NCBI GenBank assembly: GCA_022113835.1
Contig: JAILWY010000013.1
Coordinates: 16,168,001-16,232,000 of the forward strand
DNA: 64,000 nt
Direction: 5' to 3'
DNA from: Atopsyche davidsoni
Taxonomy: Eukaryota > Arthropoda > Insecta > Trichoptera > Hydrobiosidae
Shown: positions 48,279 through 60,828 of the stretch, in pieces
Position numbering within the stretch: the first letter of the stretch is position 1
Layout: every line of letters begins with the position of its first letter
Made by a program: the position numbers and the translations under genes
Notes under the pieces: generated by a model
What the model was told of the DNA's origin: nothing
What the model saw: only the letters and a program-made list of their open reading frames with translations
Database searches by the model: none

Positions 48279-51200
48279 TTATTAAGGTCCATATTTAGTG
48301 TAGAATAGAATATTAGTTTGAGATATCATGGGTTCTATGAAACATCAGTAAGTTATCATTCATATGTTATCAATATCTTAAATTATATGTCCATGAAACC
48401 ATGTAAAGTAATCATGTCCATCTAATTATAGGTTAGCGAAGAAAGTTATAAGGAAAGCCTTAAAGTGGCTTCTTTATTACTTGCAATTTTCATTATCGGA
48501 TTTTCAAATTACTATGCCATGCCAGTAGTTATAAATATATTAAACAACTCATTCGATAAGGACAACGAAGTTCCCATGATCCTGCCTTTGACCTTCGTCC
48601 TTCCGTATGATACAAGATACAGCAATGTGAATTGGATATTGACATTCATCCTTCAGTACATACTTGGATACATTTGCCTCGCGTCTACTTTTAGTCAAGA
48701 TGCAATGATACTTCACTTTGTTATTAATCTCTGTGGGCATCTGAAGATATTACAACATAATCTGAAGGATTTGTCAAAAAAATCTGGCAAGCAGAGACTC
48801 AACAGTGAGATAATGGATGGAGGTGCTGCAAATATCACAAGTGACGAAGAAAGGATTATTTACAACAAACTGAGGGAATGTCTAATTCACCATCAACTGG
48901 TGATCAAGTAAAATAAAATTCATTTTATTTATGAACAATACTTTGCATACGTAGGTAGTGTCATTCAAATCCCTTAATTTCATTGCATTTGATTTGATAA
49001 CATTATAAAAGTACAAGTATTGGATACAAGATTTTGTAAAAGTTATAAACATTTGTTACTGAGTAATTAAAGTTGCTAACATTTAGCATAAAAAGCAACT
49101 AAAAAAGAGAGACGATCTTTCTCAAAATTGAAGTGATATTAGTTTTTCAGATTATATGAATTAAATTTGAAAGCTATGCTATTTACCAAATTTAAAAATA
49201 ATACTTACGTTTCTATTTTATTAAATAATAGCAGATCTTAGAATAAAATTAAATGTTTGTCGGATAAATTGAAAGTACACATAAAAGTGACATTCAATAT
49301 GTGTGTTTTGTTTGTATGGTATTGTTACCTTGAACTTTCATAAATTTTTATGTCAAAACGAATCATAAAAATGTATAAATTATTTTTATCAATTTAAAAA
49401 AAAAACTGAATCGTCATATCCAGGAACCACATTATCTTAGTCATGTTTCATTTTATAGATTTAGAAAAATTAGTTAATTAGGTTAGATTTAAAAATGCAC
49501 ATATTTTTCCTGTTAAAATGGGTTCTAGTTCCTTGGCAGTAAGTGATTATAACCATATTATTAAATTATATTTCAGATTCTATGAAAGACTTCAAGATAC
49601 CTTTGGGATATTTTTCTTGTCCAATTTTTGCTACAGTGTATTTTGTCTTTGCCTTTTGGGATTCCAAGTTTCAACTGCGGTAAAACAAATTTAAAATGAA
49701 TTACAAATATATTTTGATCAGTAACAGTTTTTATGTAAATTATTTTATATTTTAGGATTTGGAAGTCTTTATCCGATTTATAATGTTTCTGAATGGAGCC
49801 TTGGTGCAGCTTGGATTTATTTGCTTTTATTGTAACAGACTAACAAATGAGGTGAGCGTTCCTTCATTTGAACTATTTTGAACTCACGAGGCTGGGTTTT
49901 GTAGTTCTATTACTTAAAGCCGGTTCAAATTGAGTATCAAACTATTGTATGAAGAAGAGCAATGCAACATTTACAAGATAAAATATGTATATCAGGAAAA
50001 AGTAGTTCAAAAGAAAACTGAATTTGTTTATTGGTATACTGTAATATATAATCATTTCAGAGCGACGAGTTAATGAAACAAATATATGCCTGTGATTGGA
50101 CGGGACTCTCACATCGAACTAAAACATCTTTGCAGCTCTTCTTGATGCGCTCTCAAAAGCCTCTGCAGCTCACTGCCCTGGGGTTTACAGACGTTTCATT
50201 GGATACAATGAGTAATGTATGTATCAGTAGAAACTAATGACATATATTTAAACGAATATTAAATATATAAATAAATTTAAAAAAAAGTATATTATATATA
50301 TATATATATTAGGGTGTCCCTTAAAATTCAAGTTCAATATTTTTTTACGCGTACCTTCTTAAAAGTTTAGTAATAATCCTATATTGTCTAGAAAAAAATA
50401 TTAGTTCGATTTATAAACGGTAACCCGTGCCGACTTGCGATTTTAACTTGTCCATACAAGTTGCGTAAGTACTGCGCTGTGACTTGTAACTGGATGTTTT
50501 ATTTGTCATTTCATACGTGATTTTTGAGATTAGTAGTGCTCCATTGTTTAGTGCGTTAACATGTCGGTGGAATTACGGAGTGATAAACAAAATAATTTCC
50601 TTATCGGTTTGCCTAGATATCAAATAAATGGTGCAAAATTACCATCTAATCGACAAATTCCCTCGGTCCTATTTTACAATATTCGCGAGGTTAAACTGAT
50701 TGTTAGTGAAAGTGCAAATCTTGTGATTAGGGAGTGCATCATATATTGGGAAAAAGCAAGAATTCCAACAAGGGCATATCCTAACTGCGTGAAGAAACTT
50801 GTTGATTTATATCATGTTTGGAGAGAGTTGCAAAAAAAATTGTAAGAAAACTCAGGTTACGTTCAAGAGCCGTGAGAACAATTTCAAAATTGATCTTGAT
50901 AATTTGTTTGATATTGCACATGCTGATGCTTTTGAGAGAATGAAAATAGAGTAAGATAAATTATTTTTAATGAAACAGAGAGAGCCAGATCGACCAGGAT
51001 GCTTAGGTGGTGTTGATAAAAAATTGTCGGAAAAAGAAGATAGATCTAAACAACGACGATTGGAAGAAGAGGAAAGGGTTGTAAGACAAAGATAACCACT
51101 AGCTGCTGAAACTAGAAAATCAAGGGCAGAAGCAATAAAATCTGACTTCTTTGGAAGTAATGTACCCGACGTAGTCACAGTCCATTGGGATGGAAAACTA

Positions 51201-52719
51201 TTACCCGGGTTAGATGTACGAAGTTCTAAAGAAGAACGCTTGCCAGTTATTGCTTCGTTTGACGATAAGGAACAGCTTCTTGCAGTGCCAAAACTAGAAC
51301 ATTCTTCTGAAAAACATCAAGCTAAGGCTGTCTCAACAGCTCTCTTTGACTAGAACCTTCACGATAAAGTACAAATAATGTGCTGCGACACAACAGCTTT
51401 CAATACTGGCCGTTTCAATGGAGCTTGTGCTATTTTGGAGAAACTTTAGGAAGAGAATTGCTGCTCGTCTGTCGTCATCATGTTTATGAATTGGTCCTAA
51501 AAGCTGTCTTTGAAAGCAAAATTAAGTAAATTACTAGTAGCCCAGATACTCCAATGTTTAAAAAGTTCAGAGAAAATTGGAAAAACATCGACGCTAGTAA
51601 CATTGAACCATCTCTTAATTTCGTAAAACAACGTGTTGCCGAGACAGACATTCAAGCTTTTTTAATATTTTATAAGGCAGAATTAGACAAAGGTTATGTA
51701 AGAGATGACTACCGCAAATTGGTCGAACTGTGCGTAATATTTTTGGGAGGAGACTCAGAGGAAAAATTAAAACTAAGCCCCCCCAAAGCCATGCATCAGG
51801 CACGCTGGATGGCGAGAGCGATCTATTCTTTAAAAATGTGTTTACTTCAGTCACAATGCAGAATAACTGCGAAGGACAAAAAGACTACAAGATGTTTGCT
51901 TATGTTTGTAAAACACTGGATGATTTCGTATCGGAAAAGAGCAAACAATTTTTATCACGACTGCAGATCGACGACAGTTTTCTAAAGGAAGATGTATCTT
52001 CTTGGAATAATAATAGTGCTTTTGTGGAAGCTAAAAGAAAAATAAGTTATTTGAGGGTTGTGAATGATACTGCTGAAAGGGCTGTTAAAATGATGCAAGA
52101 TTTTAACGGACTTATCGCGGCTGAAGAAGAATAAAAACAGTTCTTGCTGCGCTGTGTCCAGGAACATAGAAAATTGTATCCGGACTGTAAAAAAACAACT
52201 CTATAAAAAAGTTACCCTGACTGATTGTTATTACTTTATGTTTTTGATTAAAGATTAATGTTCATTTAATTGAATTTTTACTATTATTCACTTAATTTAT
52301 TGCATTTATAATGATTTTATACCAGACCGAAATATCAAGACAAAACACGTTTTTTACTAAACTTTGAAGCTCGGTCGGCACTAGTTGCAATTTTTCTAGA
52401 AAGATGAAATTTTATATTTGAGTATCTTATAGCATTAGTAAAAAATGTAGAGGGTGTGCATTTCGAAATTTGAAAAAAAATTTTTTTTGGTCATATAAGG
52501 GACACCCTAATATATATATATAAATATGTACTTGAAAAAAAAAATATTTATATATATATAATATATTTGTAAATATATATTTTTCAATACTGTGCATGAC
52601 ATACCTAATATAATCTTGTGTTTGAATGTGCAAATGATTTAAAGTCATTAATTTTTTAATTGCAGATCCTAAAGTCATCATTTTCTTACTACACTCTTCT
52701 TAGAACTATGGATGAATAA
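47393..52719 (+). CDS. Insect odorant receptor (7tm_6), OR-2, complete
   Basis: Seven-transmembrane olfactory receptor subunit. Six exons: 47393-47749, 48432-48907, 49577-49679, 49756-49851, 50061-50216 and 52666-52719; phases 0,2,0,0,0 agree. It gives 413 residues, normal for the family. Exon 1 (residues 1-119) carries TM1-TM2 including KVYQYFIFVTYTIKIFGEIA. Exon 2 (120-278) carries TM3-TM4 and the loop ending in LRECLIHHQLVIK. Exon 3 has FGIFFLSNFCYSVFCLCLLG (TM5). Exon 4 has VQLGFICFYCNRLTNE (TM6). Exon 5 has DWTGLSHRTKTSLQLFLMRS and KPLQLTALGFTDVSLDTMSN, the diagnostic C-terminal block. Exon 6 is ILKSSFSYYTLLRTMDE (TM7). Compared with OR-1, exons 3-5 are fused into exon 2. The last intron is 2.4 kb because of a nested transposon. 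Confidence 0.95.
47750..48431 (+). other. OR-2 intron 1 with TA microsatellite
   Basis: AT-rich intron. A (TA)n array at about 48212-48278 is the only feature. OR-2 intron 2 (48908-49576) shows nothing recognisable. Confidence 0.65.
50310..52509 (+). mobile_element. Degenerate hAT-like DNA transposon in the last OR-2 intron
   Basis: A 2,200 bp element bounded by inverted ends TAGGGTGTCCCTTA / TAAGGGACACCCTA. Both sides are flanked by ATATATAT (50302-50309 and 52510-52517). An 8-bp duplication and TAGGG ends fit the hAT superfamily, but the target is a TA microsatellite, so the duplication is not diagnostic. It is inserted between OR-2 exons 5 and 6, starting 94 bp after the donor. Confidence 0.8.
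50561..52134 (+). pseudogene. Transposase of the hAT-like element, many stops and frameshifts
   Basis: The first block, 50561-50845, opens MSVELRSDKQNNFLIGLPRY and ends in a stop. Later blocks in shifting frames carry HWDGKLLPG (near 51184), MCCDTTAFNTGRFNGA (near 51378), CRHHVYELVLKAVFES (near 51468, in another frame) and QARWMARAIYSLKMCL (near 51798). The last block runs to 52134. Asp in the second and third motif groups and a C-x2-H motif would suit an RNase H-fold transposase of hAT type, but I assign the superfamily only tentatively. At least four stops make it inactive. Confidence 0.75.
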
Positions 52720-55700
52720 ATTCATCATGGTAATTTAATTGAAAATAAGTTGGATGAAAATGGCACTTTTTGACAGTTTTCTAAGTTAATATTGTCATTG
52801 ATCAGTCTTTTAGAAATCAGGCATAGTGATAAAAAAATCAATTGTTTGGTTTATTGAGATTTTTATATGATTCGATTCGAAAACTGGCTTGGCACTGAGA
52901 GCATTGAGTAAAAATAAATTGTTTGCAAGATTTATAAAAGCCCAATCACAAATCTATTTTAAGTGGCACGCTTTTTAAAAATAAATAAGAATATTTTAAA
53001 TTAAATGTGGCCATAATTATGAATGTGGTCTAAGTCAAAATAAAAAAAGAGGTTCTTAATAAATTCAATATAATATCTACAAAATTGTCAAAATTGAACC
53101 GATAGTTATTTGACATTATATGGAATTTGTTTAGTGTTAATTTTAAAAGCGGTCTAGGTCAAAAGTTTTAACATCATTTAAATCAGATATCAAAAGTTAT
53201 CAGAGACTATTGTGATAACAAACTATTTAATACTGATTTAATTAAAATACAGTGTATAAATTTATTGTATATAATTCTAGTTGTCAACTGAGATAGCCAC
53301 ACCTTTTACTTTCATAAATAAGTAGCTTAGTTTTTTTTTTAATTGGGTCAACATTCTCCTATTTTAGAAACGGAAAATTGATCAATGATAACCACACTCT
53401 TTCAATCACTGTCTGAATGAAAAAAAGAAGGTTTTATTTTATTTCTAGTTATTTAAAGAATAATAAAATAAATACTAAATGTTACACTTAGTCAAATTGC
53501 AACCAAAATCGCAATCAACAGTCAGTTTGTGAATGTTAAAACAGTTTTTGAATTAGTTAAGAACTTAATTGATTTATGTACGTACATATGTATCAATTAA
53601 ATACAAATAAATTACACTCATTTGCGATCTTTTACTATAAATAAACATGATGGAATTTATGAAATGAATCCTAACCAGTTATTATTATTTGGTTTGTTGT
53701 TTGACATTTTACGTAGAAATCTGTAATTTATAGTTAGTATTTAATTATAAATAAAAATACAAAATTATTTTTTTACGAATGGAATTTCGCAATATGAAAT
53801 TAAAATGAATTTTGTTTTTACTATTGCAAGAAAATTTATTTCAAAGTAATCTCAATAATGGTCGTAAAACAAAAAAAACTTTAAAATATTTTCAATGAGT
53901 TCGCAATTTTTATCAACATGGTGGTTTTTATCCGATTGAAAGCCGCTGTTCTTCAATCGGCAAAGAGCATGGGCTGGAATGGCATGGTGTGGGGCAATGG
54001 GTGCGGATTTAAACCACATCAGTGTTGTAATTTTTTATTTTATTTCTCGTCGTTTCATGTGTCTGTCGATATCTTAAATATTGTATTATTGAACTATATG
54101 TACGAGTATATGGTAACATTATCAAAATCCACGAAGCGTTTTTCTGTATTAGATAATTCAAGATTTAAAAAAGTCAGTTTGTACAGCTAAAAACTCTAAA
54201 GTTCTGTAAATGTAGTTCAAGAATGTTTGCCAGTCTCGATGGCATCCGATGTCGGCTGCTCACATTCATGTAAATAACCAAGGCGCCGGCGGAGAAGACT
54301 CAAACTCTATCTGGGCTGAGATTATTTTTGAGTGATTTTTCTCATCATTTTACGTGTGCACAGCTTATTTAAAAAAAAATTCTATATATCTAATGACTGT
54401 TGGACAAAATAATAAATAACTACATTTGTAAATTTTTTTCTTGTAACTGTGACTTTATTGTGATTATCGTTTTACTCAAATATATCTTTGATATTTGATT
54501 TGAAACTGATTTAATGACGTGGGGTCCTTTTGAGGTAGCAGAAACATCACTGTCTATTTTGTGGATAAGTGAATTCTAAACTAATTTGGTTCAGTGCTCC
54601 CTTTATAAAGACTCTTTTTTTCTACGCACCCCTCGGGAAATTTAATCTAATCTACATAATTCCTATCTGATAGTGATGGTCTGTTTGAACAGCAAATACA
54701 CAGCAGCTTTCTTCGTTTCTGCTGCGTTAAAGTAGCAGCTACTTTTAAGAAGTAAATTCAAATCTAGCAAAGAGATAAGAGCACTATTTATTATAAAAAA
54801 TAGAACTGATAAGGTATTATTAGTTTAACATTATCTGGTGAATTTAAGGAATCCTTAGAGTTAGTTGTTTAAATTGACTATGATACGAGACAGAGGAGAA
54901 TTAAAGCCCAAAAAACTTAGTAGTATTTTTTTTAGCCATAACTACATAAACGAGGTGACGTCATACCTATTTTGAAATATTACGTCGGATGTGTCTTCGT
55001 TGAATGAGGTTTTGAATGCTCAGCACGCGAGAGAGCAGGTGATGATTTTTCTTCGACCCTTACTATATTTAGATGGAGTGATGCTACTTAAATGCGTTTA
55101 TTACCCCGTACTTTCAAATATTAAATAAATCCTTTGATGTCAAACATGTCATTTATAAGTCTGTTTTTTATTTTAATTTTCAGACGTGAATTCCGATTTT
55201 TTGAAAAGGAGGTGCTCAAAGAAAAAGAGAAAGGGTTTTTGCAATGATCGCTTTGGTTTCTTATAAATATTATTTGAAAAATATTTAAAATAAAATTGAA
55301 TATAAGTGAAATAAAATAAACGGGGATGATTTCAGGTCTTTATCAAAGGAAGTTTGGTTAAATATAAGGATTACTAGCAGAGTTAAGAAAACCTGGGATT
55401 ATCGTTACGAAGGGTTTAAAGTTGTGCTATAATCTAAAAGTAATCCGATGAGACTAAACTCTAAACTTTATATACAGAATATGGAAGTTTACAAAATGAC
55501 TTTTTGAATCTGTTTTTAGTCTCTGGGCAATAAAACGTGGCGAGGGTACGCAATAATTAAGCTAAGAGGCAGCGTTGCGATCCACCCAAACCGCAAAATG
55601 TCACTAACTTTTTAAAGACGCTGTATTAAAGAAGCAATATTCAGAAACAATAGATCATAAAAACTCACGATGGACCAAACAAACTGAATAACTCTAAATT

Positions 55701-57530
55701 TGTACGTAAAATCAATTGGAATGATTAAATATAAAGACAAACCGAATCACACCTGTAAACGGTAAAGTATGCGGAGATTTCGGTTCTTAACCCCGTAAAG
55801 TTAATTAGCATTATTTTGCTATCTACATTATCATGGATTTTATAGTACAGTGCAGTTTTAATAAAGTTATCAATGATAATTTTTAATGTTATAGATATTT
55901 AATGTATTTGCTTATAAAAATATGTAATATATTAAAAATACTTTTTTACGCGAAATAAATGCCCACGTATGATGCAGTGTGATCAGTGCTAGATCTTGTG
56001 AACGATGCCTTTTCATTTGCAGCTTTGATGTCAGAGTCATTATTGGCAAGTTCACTACACTGAATAATTCTACCGACAGGTATAATCAAACGAAAAAAGA
56101 CAGGTGATAATTAATGGGTCTTTACAGAACGAACTGATGCGATGTACTGACTACAAAGGATGATGGTAAGTACTGGGCTGATAGATAAATATTCATTTCT
56201 TTGATCACAATCAAAGAAAAATTACATTTTTTTTATTTAACTACTAAAAAAATACAATATAATGGATAACTATACTAGTACTTTTAGTTTATTAAGAATT
56301 TTAATATTATATACAATAAATGATTTTGTAAAATATTTTAACATCTTTGTCGTGTTAATATTTCAGTGGTATTAACTAAATACAATTTTGCTTAGTTAAA
56401 TTGTGAATTCTGCTCCAAAAAGTCAGAGCCCACTTTCTCAATGAAAAATTGTACAAAGGAGTTTTTTTGACATAATCTTGTTTCCTCAACTCGAAGCCTC
56501 GACTCTCCAAGTGAGGTGGACATTCCTCACCAGCACTCCTGATCGTCAGCTTTGATAACCGAGGATAAGGTAAGATAGTGTTCTAATAAATTTAATTCGG
56601 TTTTTGTTATCTCTATTCGACGAGCGGGAGAATTTTAGCTCTGATAATTGTAGAACGGAGAATCTAAAACCCAACTATTCTGTAAAACTAGGACGCCCCA
56701 AATCAGGATACAAGTATCCATACAGCTAGCAGCAGTCAGAGGCAGTTCCGACTTGATGTGTCCCAGCATTTATATCCAGGGAAATCACAGAAACCTTTCA
56801 TCACCGAGGGCTTTTTCTGAATTTTTTTCTTTCCTTTGGAACTGTAGGTAATTAAACAGAATTGAAAAAATGGAAGAAAAACTTATTTACTAACCCAGAT
56901 AGGAAAGTCTGAAAGAAAATGTGTTTACCATAGAGTCACGAGACGGTCTAATTTGTGTATATCTGCTAAGGTATCTTTTTTGTAGAGATATAAACGGAAA
57001 GATCTATGCGTAACTAATTTAATAAAGATTTTTTGAGAGGCTAAGGTACAACAAAATACAAGCATTAAGATTAATGAAAAGTCTTCAATTATATTGAAAT
57101 CAAAAAGACAGACAAAAGAATTATGGAAGGTACATAAATTGACAGAAAATCTAAAGCTTGAATGGTTTTCAACAAAGGTATAAGAACCCTTCACATTTAC
57201 AAAGGAAAACTTATTCGCTGAATTGGTCCAATAAGATTTGATGTTATTTAGAGAAGAAGTTACAGGAGTTACGGGCATGAGTTATATGGTTGTGCGCCAG
57301 AATGTCAGCACACGAAGAGTCTACGATAATTAAACCCGTGCTTCAGTAGCACTGTGTAAGTGACACTTAGATATTTATCGACTCAATAGGGCGCGTGTGC
57401 ATGGAGAGATATAAGAAGAAACGGTTTGATGGGTTGTTCGACGATTGCCATTCGCTGAGAGAGTTCACTTGAAGATCGAAAAGAACGATGCGCGTTGAAT
57501 AGTAGTTGAAGTGATTTTATTTTGAACCAC
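52720..57530. other. Gene-less AT-rich region downstream of OR-2
   Basis: No coding exon recognised on either strand. AATAAA at 52913-52918 may end the OR-2 transcript. A 117-codon minus-strand frame at 56925-57278 has no identifiable domain. One member of a two-copy dispersed repeat lies at 55381-55556. Confidence 0.5.
55381..55556. repeat. Two-copy dispersed repeat, copy 1
   Basis: Shares ACCTGGGATT, CTATAATCTAAAAGTAATCC, GTTTACAAAATGACTTTT and AAAACGTGGC...TACGCAAT with 60050-60222, in the same order and orientation over about 175 bp. Family unknown; probably a fragment of a larger retroelement. Confidence 0.75.
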
Positions 57531-57534
57531 CTCG

Positions 57535-57720
57535 TTATCCAGTGGTCGGCGCCCTTGTTTTCTGATCAAAGGGTCCCGAGTTCGGTTCCGAGTCGAGCAA
57601 CAAGTTCTCATTGTGGTAAGGAAAACCCTCAATGTTGCAGGTTGTTAGCGACGGCCGCTAAATGAACTGAAATTTCGAACGAGGACTTTTCACAGTAGCA
57701 CGGGTGCAGGGTTCAGATAA
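57535..57720 (+). repeat. Candidate tRNA-derived SINE
   Basis: An A-box-like TTATCCAGTGGTCGG (from 57535) and a B-box-like GAGTTCGGTTCC (57579-57590) have tRNA-like spacing, with a CCCTT/AAGGG anticodon-arm-like stem between them. The T-arm does not fold canonically, so a functional tRNA gene is unlikely. The 3' limit is a guess. Confidence 0.4.
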
Positions 57721-58830
57721 TGTAAATATTGACTAGGTGCTTGATTTAAGGTGTAAAATTGCATAAAAAAGTTATGGAAGCTTATGCGCCGAGATGTCAC
57801 ACAATTCTCCCCAAAACACCTTTGAACAGTTTAACTCAGTTTATTAACGCTGCGTGCGTTTATAATAGTAAAAATATTAAAACAGAGATGAAGTCAAGAA
57901 CTGAGAGTTTTCAAGAGGGGAACACGTTTTTTTTTTTTATCTGAAATTGAAAAATAAAACTAATATTTTTAACCGTCGGGTTGGCAGCACAGGTGTTTTG
58001 TGATTTTACTGAACATGGCAAATTCCGGAGAAGTCCAGCGAGTGATTTTCGGTCGCTCCGCCTCTCGCTGGCGGACTCTTATTTATACAGAGCAATGTGT
58101 TTATAGTTTCCTCGTTTAAATTTTCTGATCTTGAAAATCTCCTTGAGTTAAGATAAAAACAAAACAACATTTAAATCATTGACTACAAGAATTTTTTTTT
58201 GTTACAGTTTATCATGATCATTATGTGAAGTATCTGTGCAATACCAGAATCCGTCAACATAATAAAAAGAGTGAAATGTGCATCCCGCGAGCTGCACAGT
58301 TCCCAGGCGAGGCTCGTCGCGCCTGGGCCGAGCCGATTGTCACCCTCTTATTTCAAAACATTATTTTACTCAGCCATAGTTTTCCAAATTTATTTTCTTA
58401 GCGAGTTCAAAAATAAAAAAAGCGCTACGGAGAAAAATGCTTAGTTAAATTATTTCTGCATTGAGCGGCGTCAGTTGATGTACTGAAGCTAATTTTTGGT
58501 GTCTTCGAGCTTATGCATCAAAAAGTAAAAATCTTTGAGACGTTTTAATTTATGTGCGCAAATAAACTGGTCGAAAAAAATGCATTTTATCAGGTCAATA
58601 AAGATTGACCTGCTTCTTTAGGACTTTTCGAATCTCTTGACCATATATTGAAATAATAGCATTAAAATTAGCAGGGGGCCTTGTGAATGCTCTATGGTTC
58701 ATATGACTTTGAAAATTGTACTAAAAAACAAGGGGAATTTTTTTAACCCTAATGCGAAATTTCAAGTCAGTTAGAAACTTGGATGTTGTCAATTGTCCAT
58801 ATTCGCAGAGATCACGAGTTCCGGCTCCCA

Positions 58831-58880
58831 GGGGGGCAGAGGGGCAGGGGGGCACGGGGGGCATGGGGGCACGGGGGGGG
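58831..58880 (+). repeat. G-tract cluster (potential G-quadruplex)
   Basis: Six runs of four to eight G separated by CAGA, CA, CAC, CAT and CAC within 50 bp. The only block of its kind in the window, in otherwise AT-rich DNA. Confidence 0.85.
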
Positions 58881-60049
58881 CCCACACGCGGGGCCCGGCA
58901 CGAAGCGCAGATAATCTAATTGAAAGCTCCTCGGCCGCTGGGAGAATTATAAGTTTTATTATTTCGCTGAGCGCTTACAAGGAACTAATCCGCGCTAATA
59001 TTTCTTTCAATTGTTTTCCAGAAAACCCTTGGCATCTGTAGCGGCTTCCAAACTTCTCCAAGGCAACTCTCATTTCTTATTAATTTCGCTCACACAATAA
59101 TTTAATTGTCCTTTTCTTGTTCTCAAAGCTGTGGATCGTGACAATTTTGATTGTTGATGTTTTCTTGGATTTATTATTTACGCAATCCAAACTCAATATA
59201 CTGGTTAAAAATAAGTGTCCCCACGAGTACGACTTAAGATTTACGGTGAAAATAAGATCAAAGGCAAGTGGTCATCAGCAAAAAGAGACAATTGCGGCAG
59301 TGTCCATGCTATCGAGTCTCTGGTATTTGCCTTACCTTATGATACCACAAAACAACAAAATCAAAAATATTGTTTTAAAACGAAAATATTTTGTTTTTAA
59401 TCACGAGGTTAATTATACTGTGGATGAATTAGAACCACTTGAATAACTCCAAATAGTTTTGAACCTGAATTGGTATGCACTTGTGGTAATTACTGGACCT
59501 CTTTTGTAAAGAAGTTACTGATATCCATTTTATTTATTTTTCTTAGTTGATCACAGAGTGTACAAAGACTTTCAAAACTTAAAAAAAGGTAAATTTAACA
59601 AAAAATAAAAGATCGATTTTGTTAAAATGATTTGTCTACATGGTGCAGGGTTAGGGTGAGACGAGTGGTTTGCTCATTATAAAGAGAAACAGTTTTTTTT
59701 ACTTATAGAAAATAAATAAAAATCAGAAGTAAAGGAGTTTGAGTAAGCTGTGAGCCTTGCTATTAAATATAAAATTTATTTTACGCACAAAATATTTTTA
59801 GGCGATAAGCTTACACACGAAGAGCCGAGAAAAATTCTCGATTAAAAAATCTGACCACTCTGACCACACTGACTTGGGACTCGAGCGCGAAAATTTCAAC
59901 TGATGTCAATATGTTTTTGTATTTCGGAGACATTCACGAATGCAAAACAAATCTGATATGCTTAGAAAATCTTTATGGGGAAAAGTGTTACTTTTTTAAA
60001 TATAAAAAAAATAATATGTAAGGTATTTGAAAAAATATATTCACGTAAG

Positions 60050-60222
60050 AAGTAAGACAACCTGGGATTGTCGTAAGCAGAGGTCCAAGGCTACGCTACA
60101 ATCTAAAAGTAATCCTACGAGACGAAATTATAAACACCACACACTGGTTTCGAAAGTTTACAAAATGACTTTTCGGATTCGTTTTTGGTCCCCACCCAAA
60201 AAACGTGACAAGGCTACGCAAT
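60050..60222. repeat. Two-copy dispersed repeat, copy 2
   Basis: Partner of 55381-55556, same orientation, about 4.7 kb away. It contains ACCTGGGATTGTCG, CAATCTAAAAGTAATCC and GTTTACAAAATGACTTTT. More CpG is kept here than in copy 1 (for example TACGCTACAA versus TGTGCTATAA), so copy 1 looks more decayed by C-to-T change. Confidence 0.75.
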
Positions 60223-60740
60223 CCTCGGGCGAAACAGAACAGAATTCAGTTTTTAATTTAATTTTAAAACTAAATAAGAACATCCAAATTTATAAGTTTA
60301 TTCAACAAGAAAATATACTTATATGAAAAAATGTATCAAAAAACAATTATTAAATATAATATTAACTTGAAATATTAGTATAATTTTCGTCAGTTCGGAC
60401 CAAATAAACGCTGCAAAGATTATTCTTTCTTCTCGTTAACAACATTTGATGAAAATAATTTGGGAACCAAAACGATTTATTTGTAAAATACGTATGCATT
60501 ATTCAAAAAGTGTCCGCAAAACAGAAATGAAAGCTACTCGACTGACAAAACTGATTCATAATAAATGAATCAATTCATTTACAGTATTCACATTCTGAAT
60601 AAAAAATACTTTTCAAAGCTAGTTGCTTGTTATTTTAAGCATTAATACATATTTGATTTAATACATTGACAAATCTTTGTAAATATTCTTTAAACAATCA
60701 CCTGCGCTAAAGTGATGTTATAACTCCCCCTCGTCCGCTT

Positions 60741-60828
60741 GACGCCCCGCCCCGCCCCGCTCGACGCCCCGCTCCGCCCCGCCTGACGCCCCGCCCCGCC
60801 CCGCCTGACGCCCCGCTCCGCCCCGCCG
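60741..60828. repeat. 22-bp GC-rich minisatellite, four units
   Basis: Four consecutive units starting GACGCCCCGC at 60741, 60763, 60785 and 60807, alternating two variants (CCCGCC versus TCCGCC in the middle). Minus-strand Arg/Gly frames here are artefacts. Confidence 0.9.

Noticed and set aside
57535..57610. Functional tRNA gene
   Set aside because: A- and B-box-like motifs are present, but the T-arm and acceptor stem do not pair.
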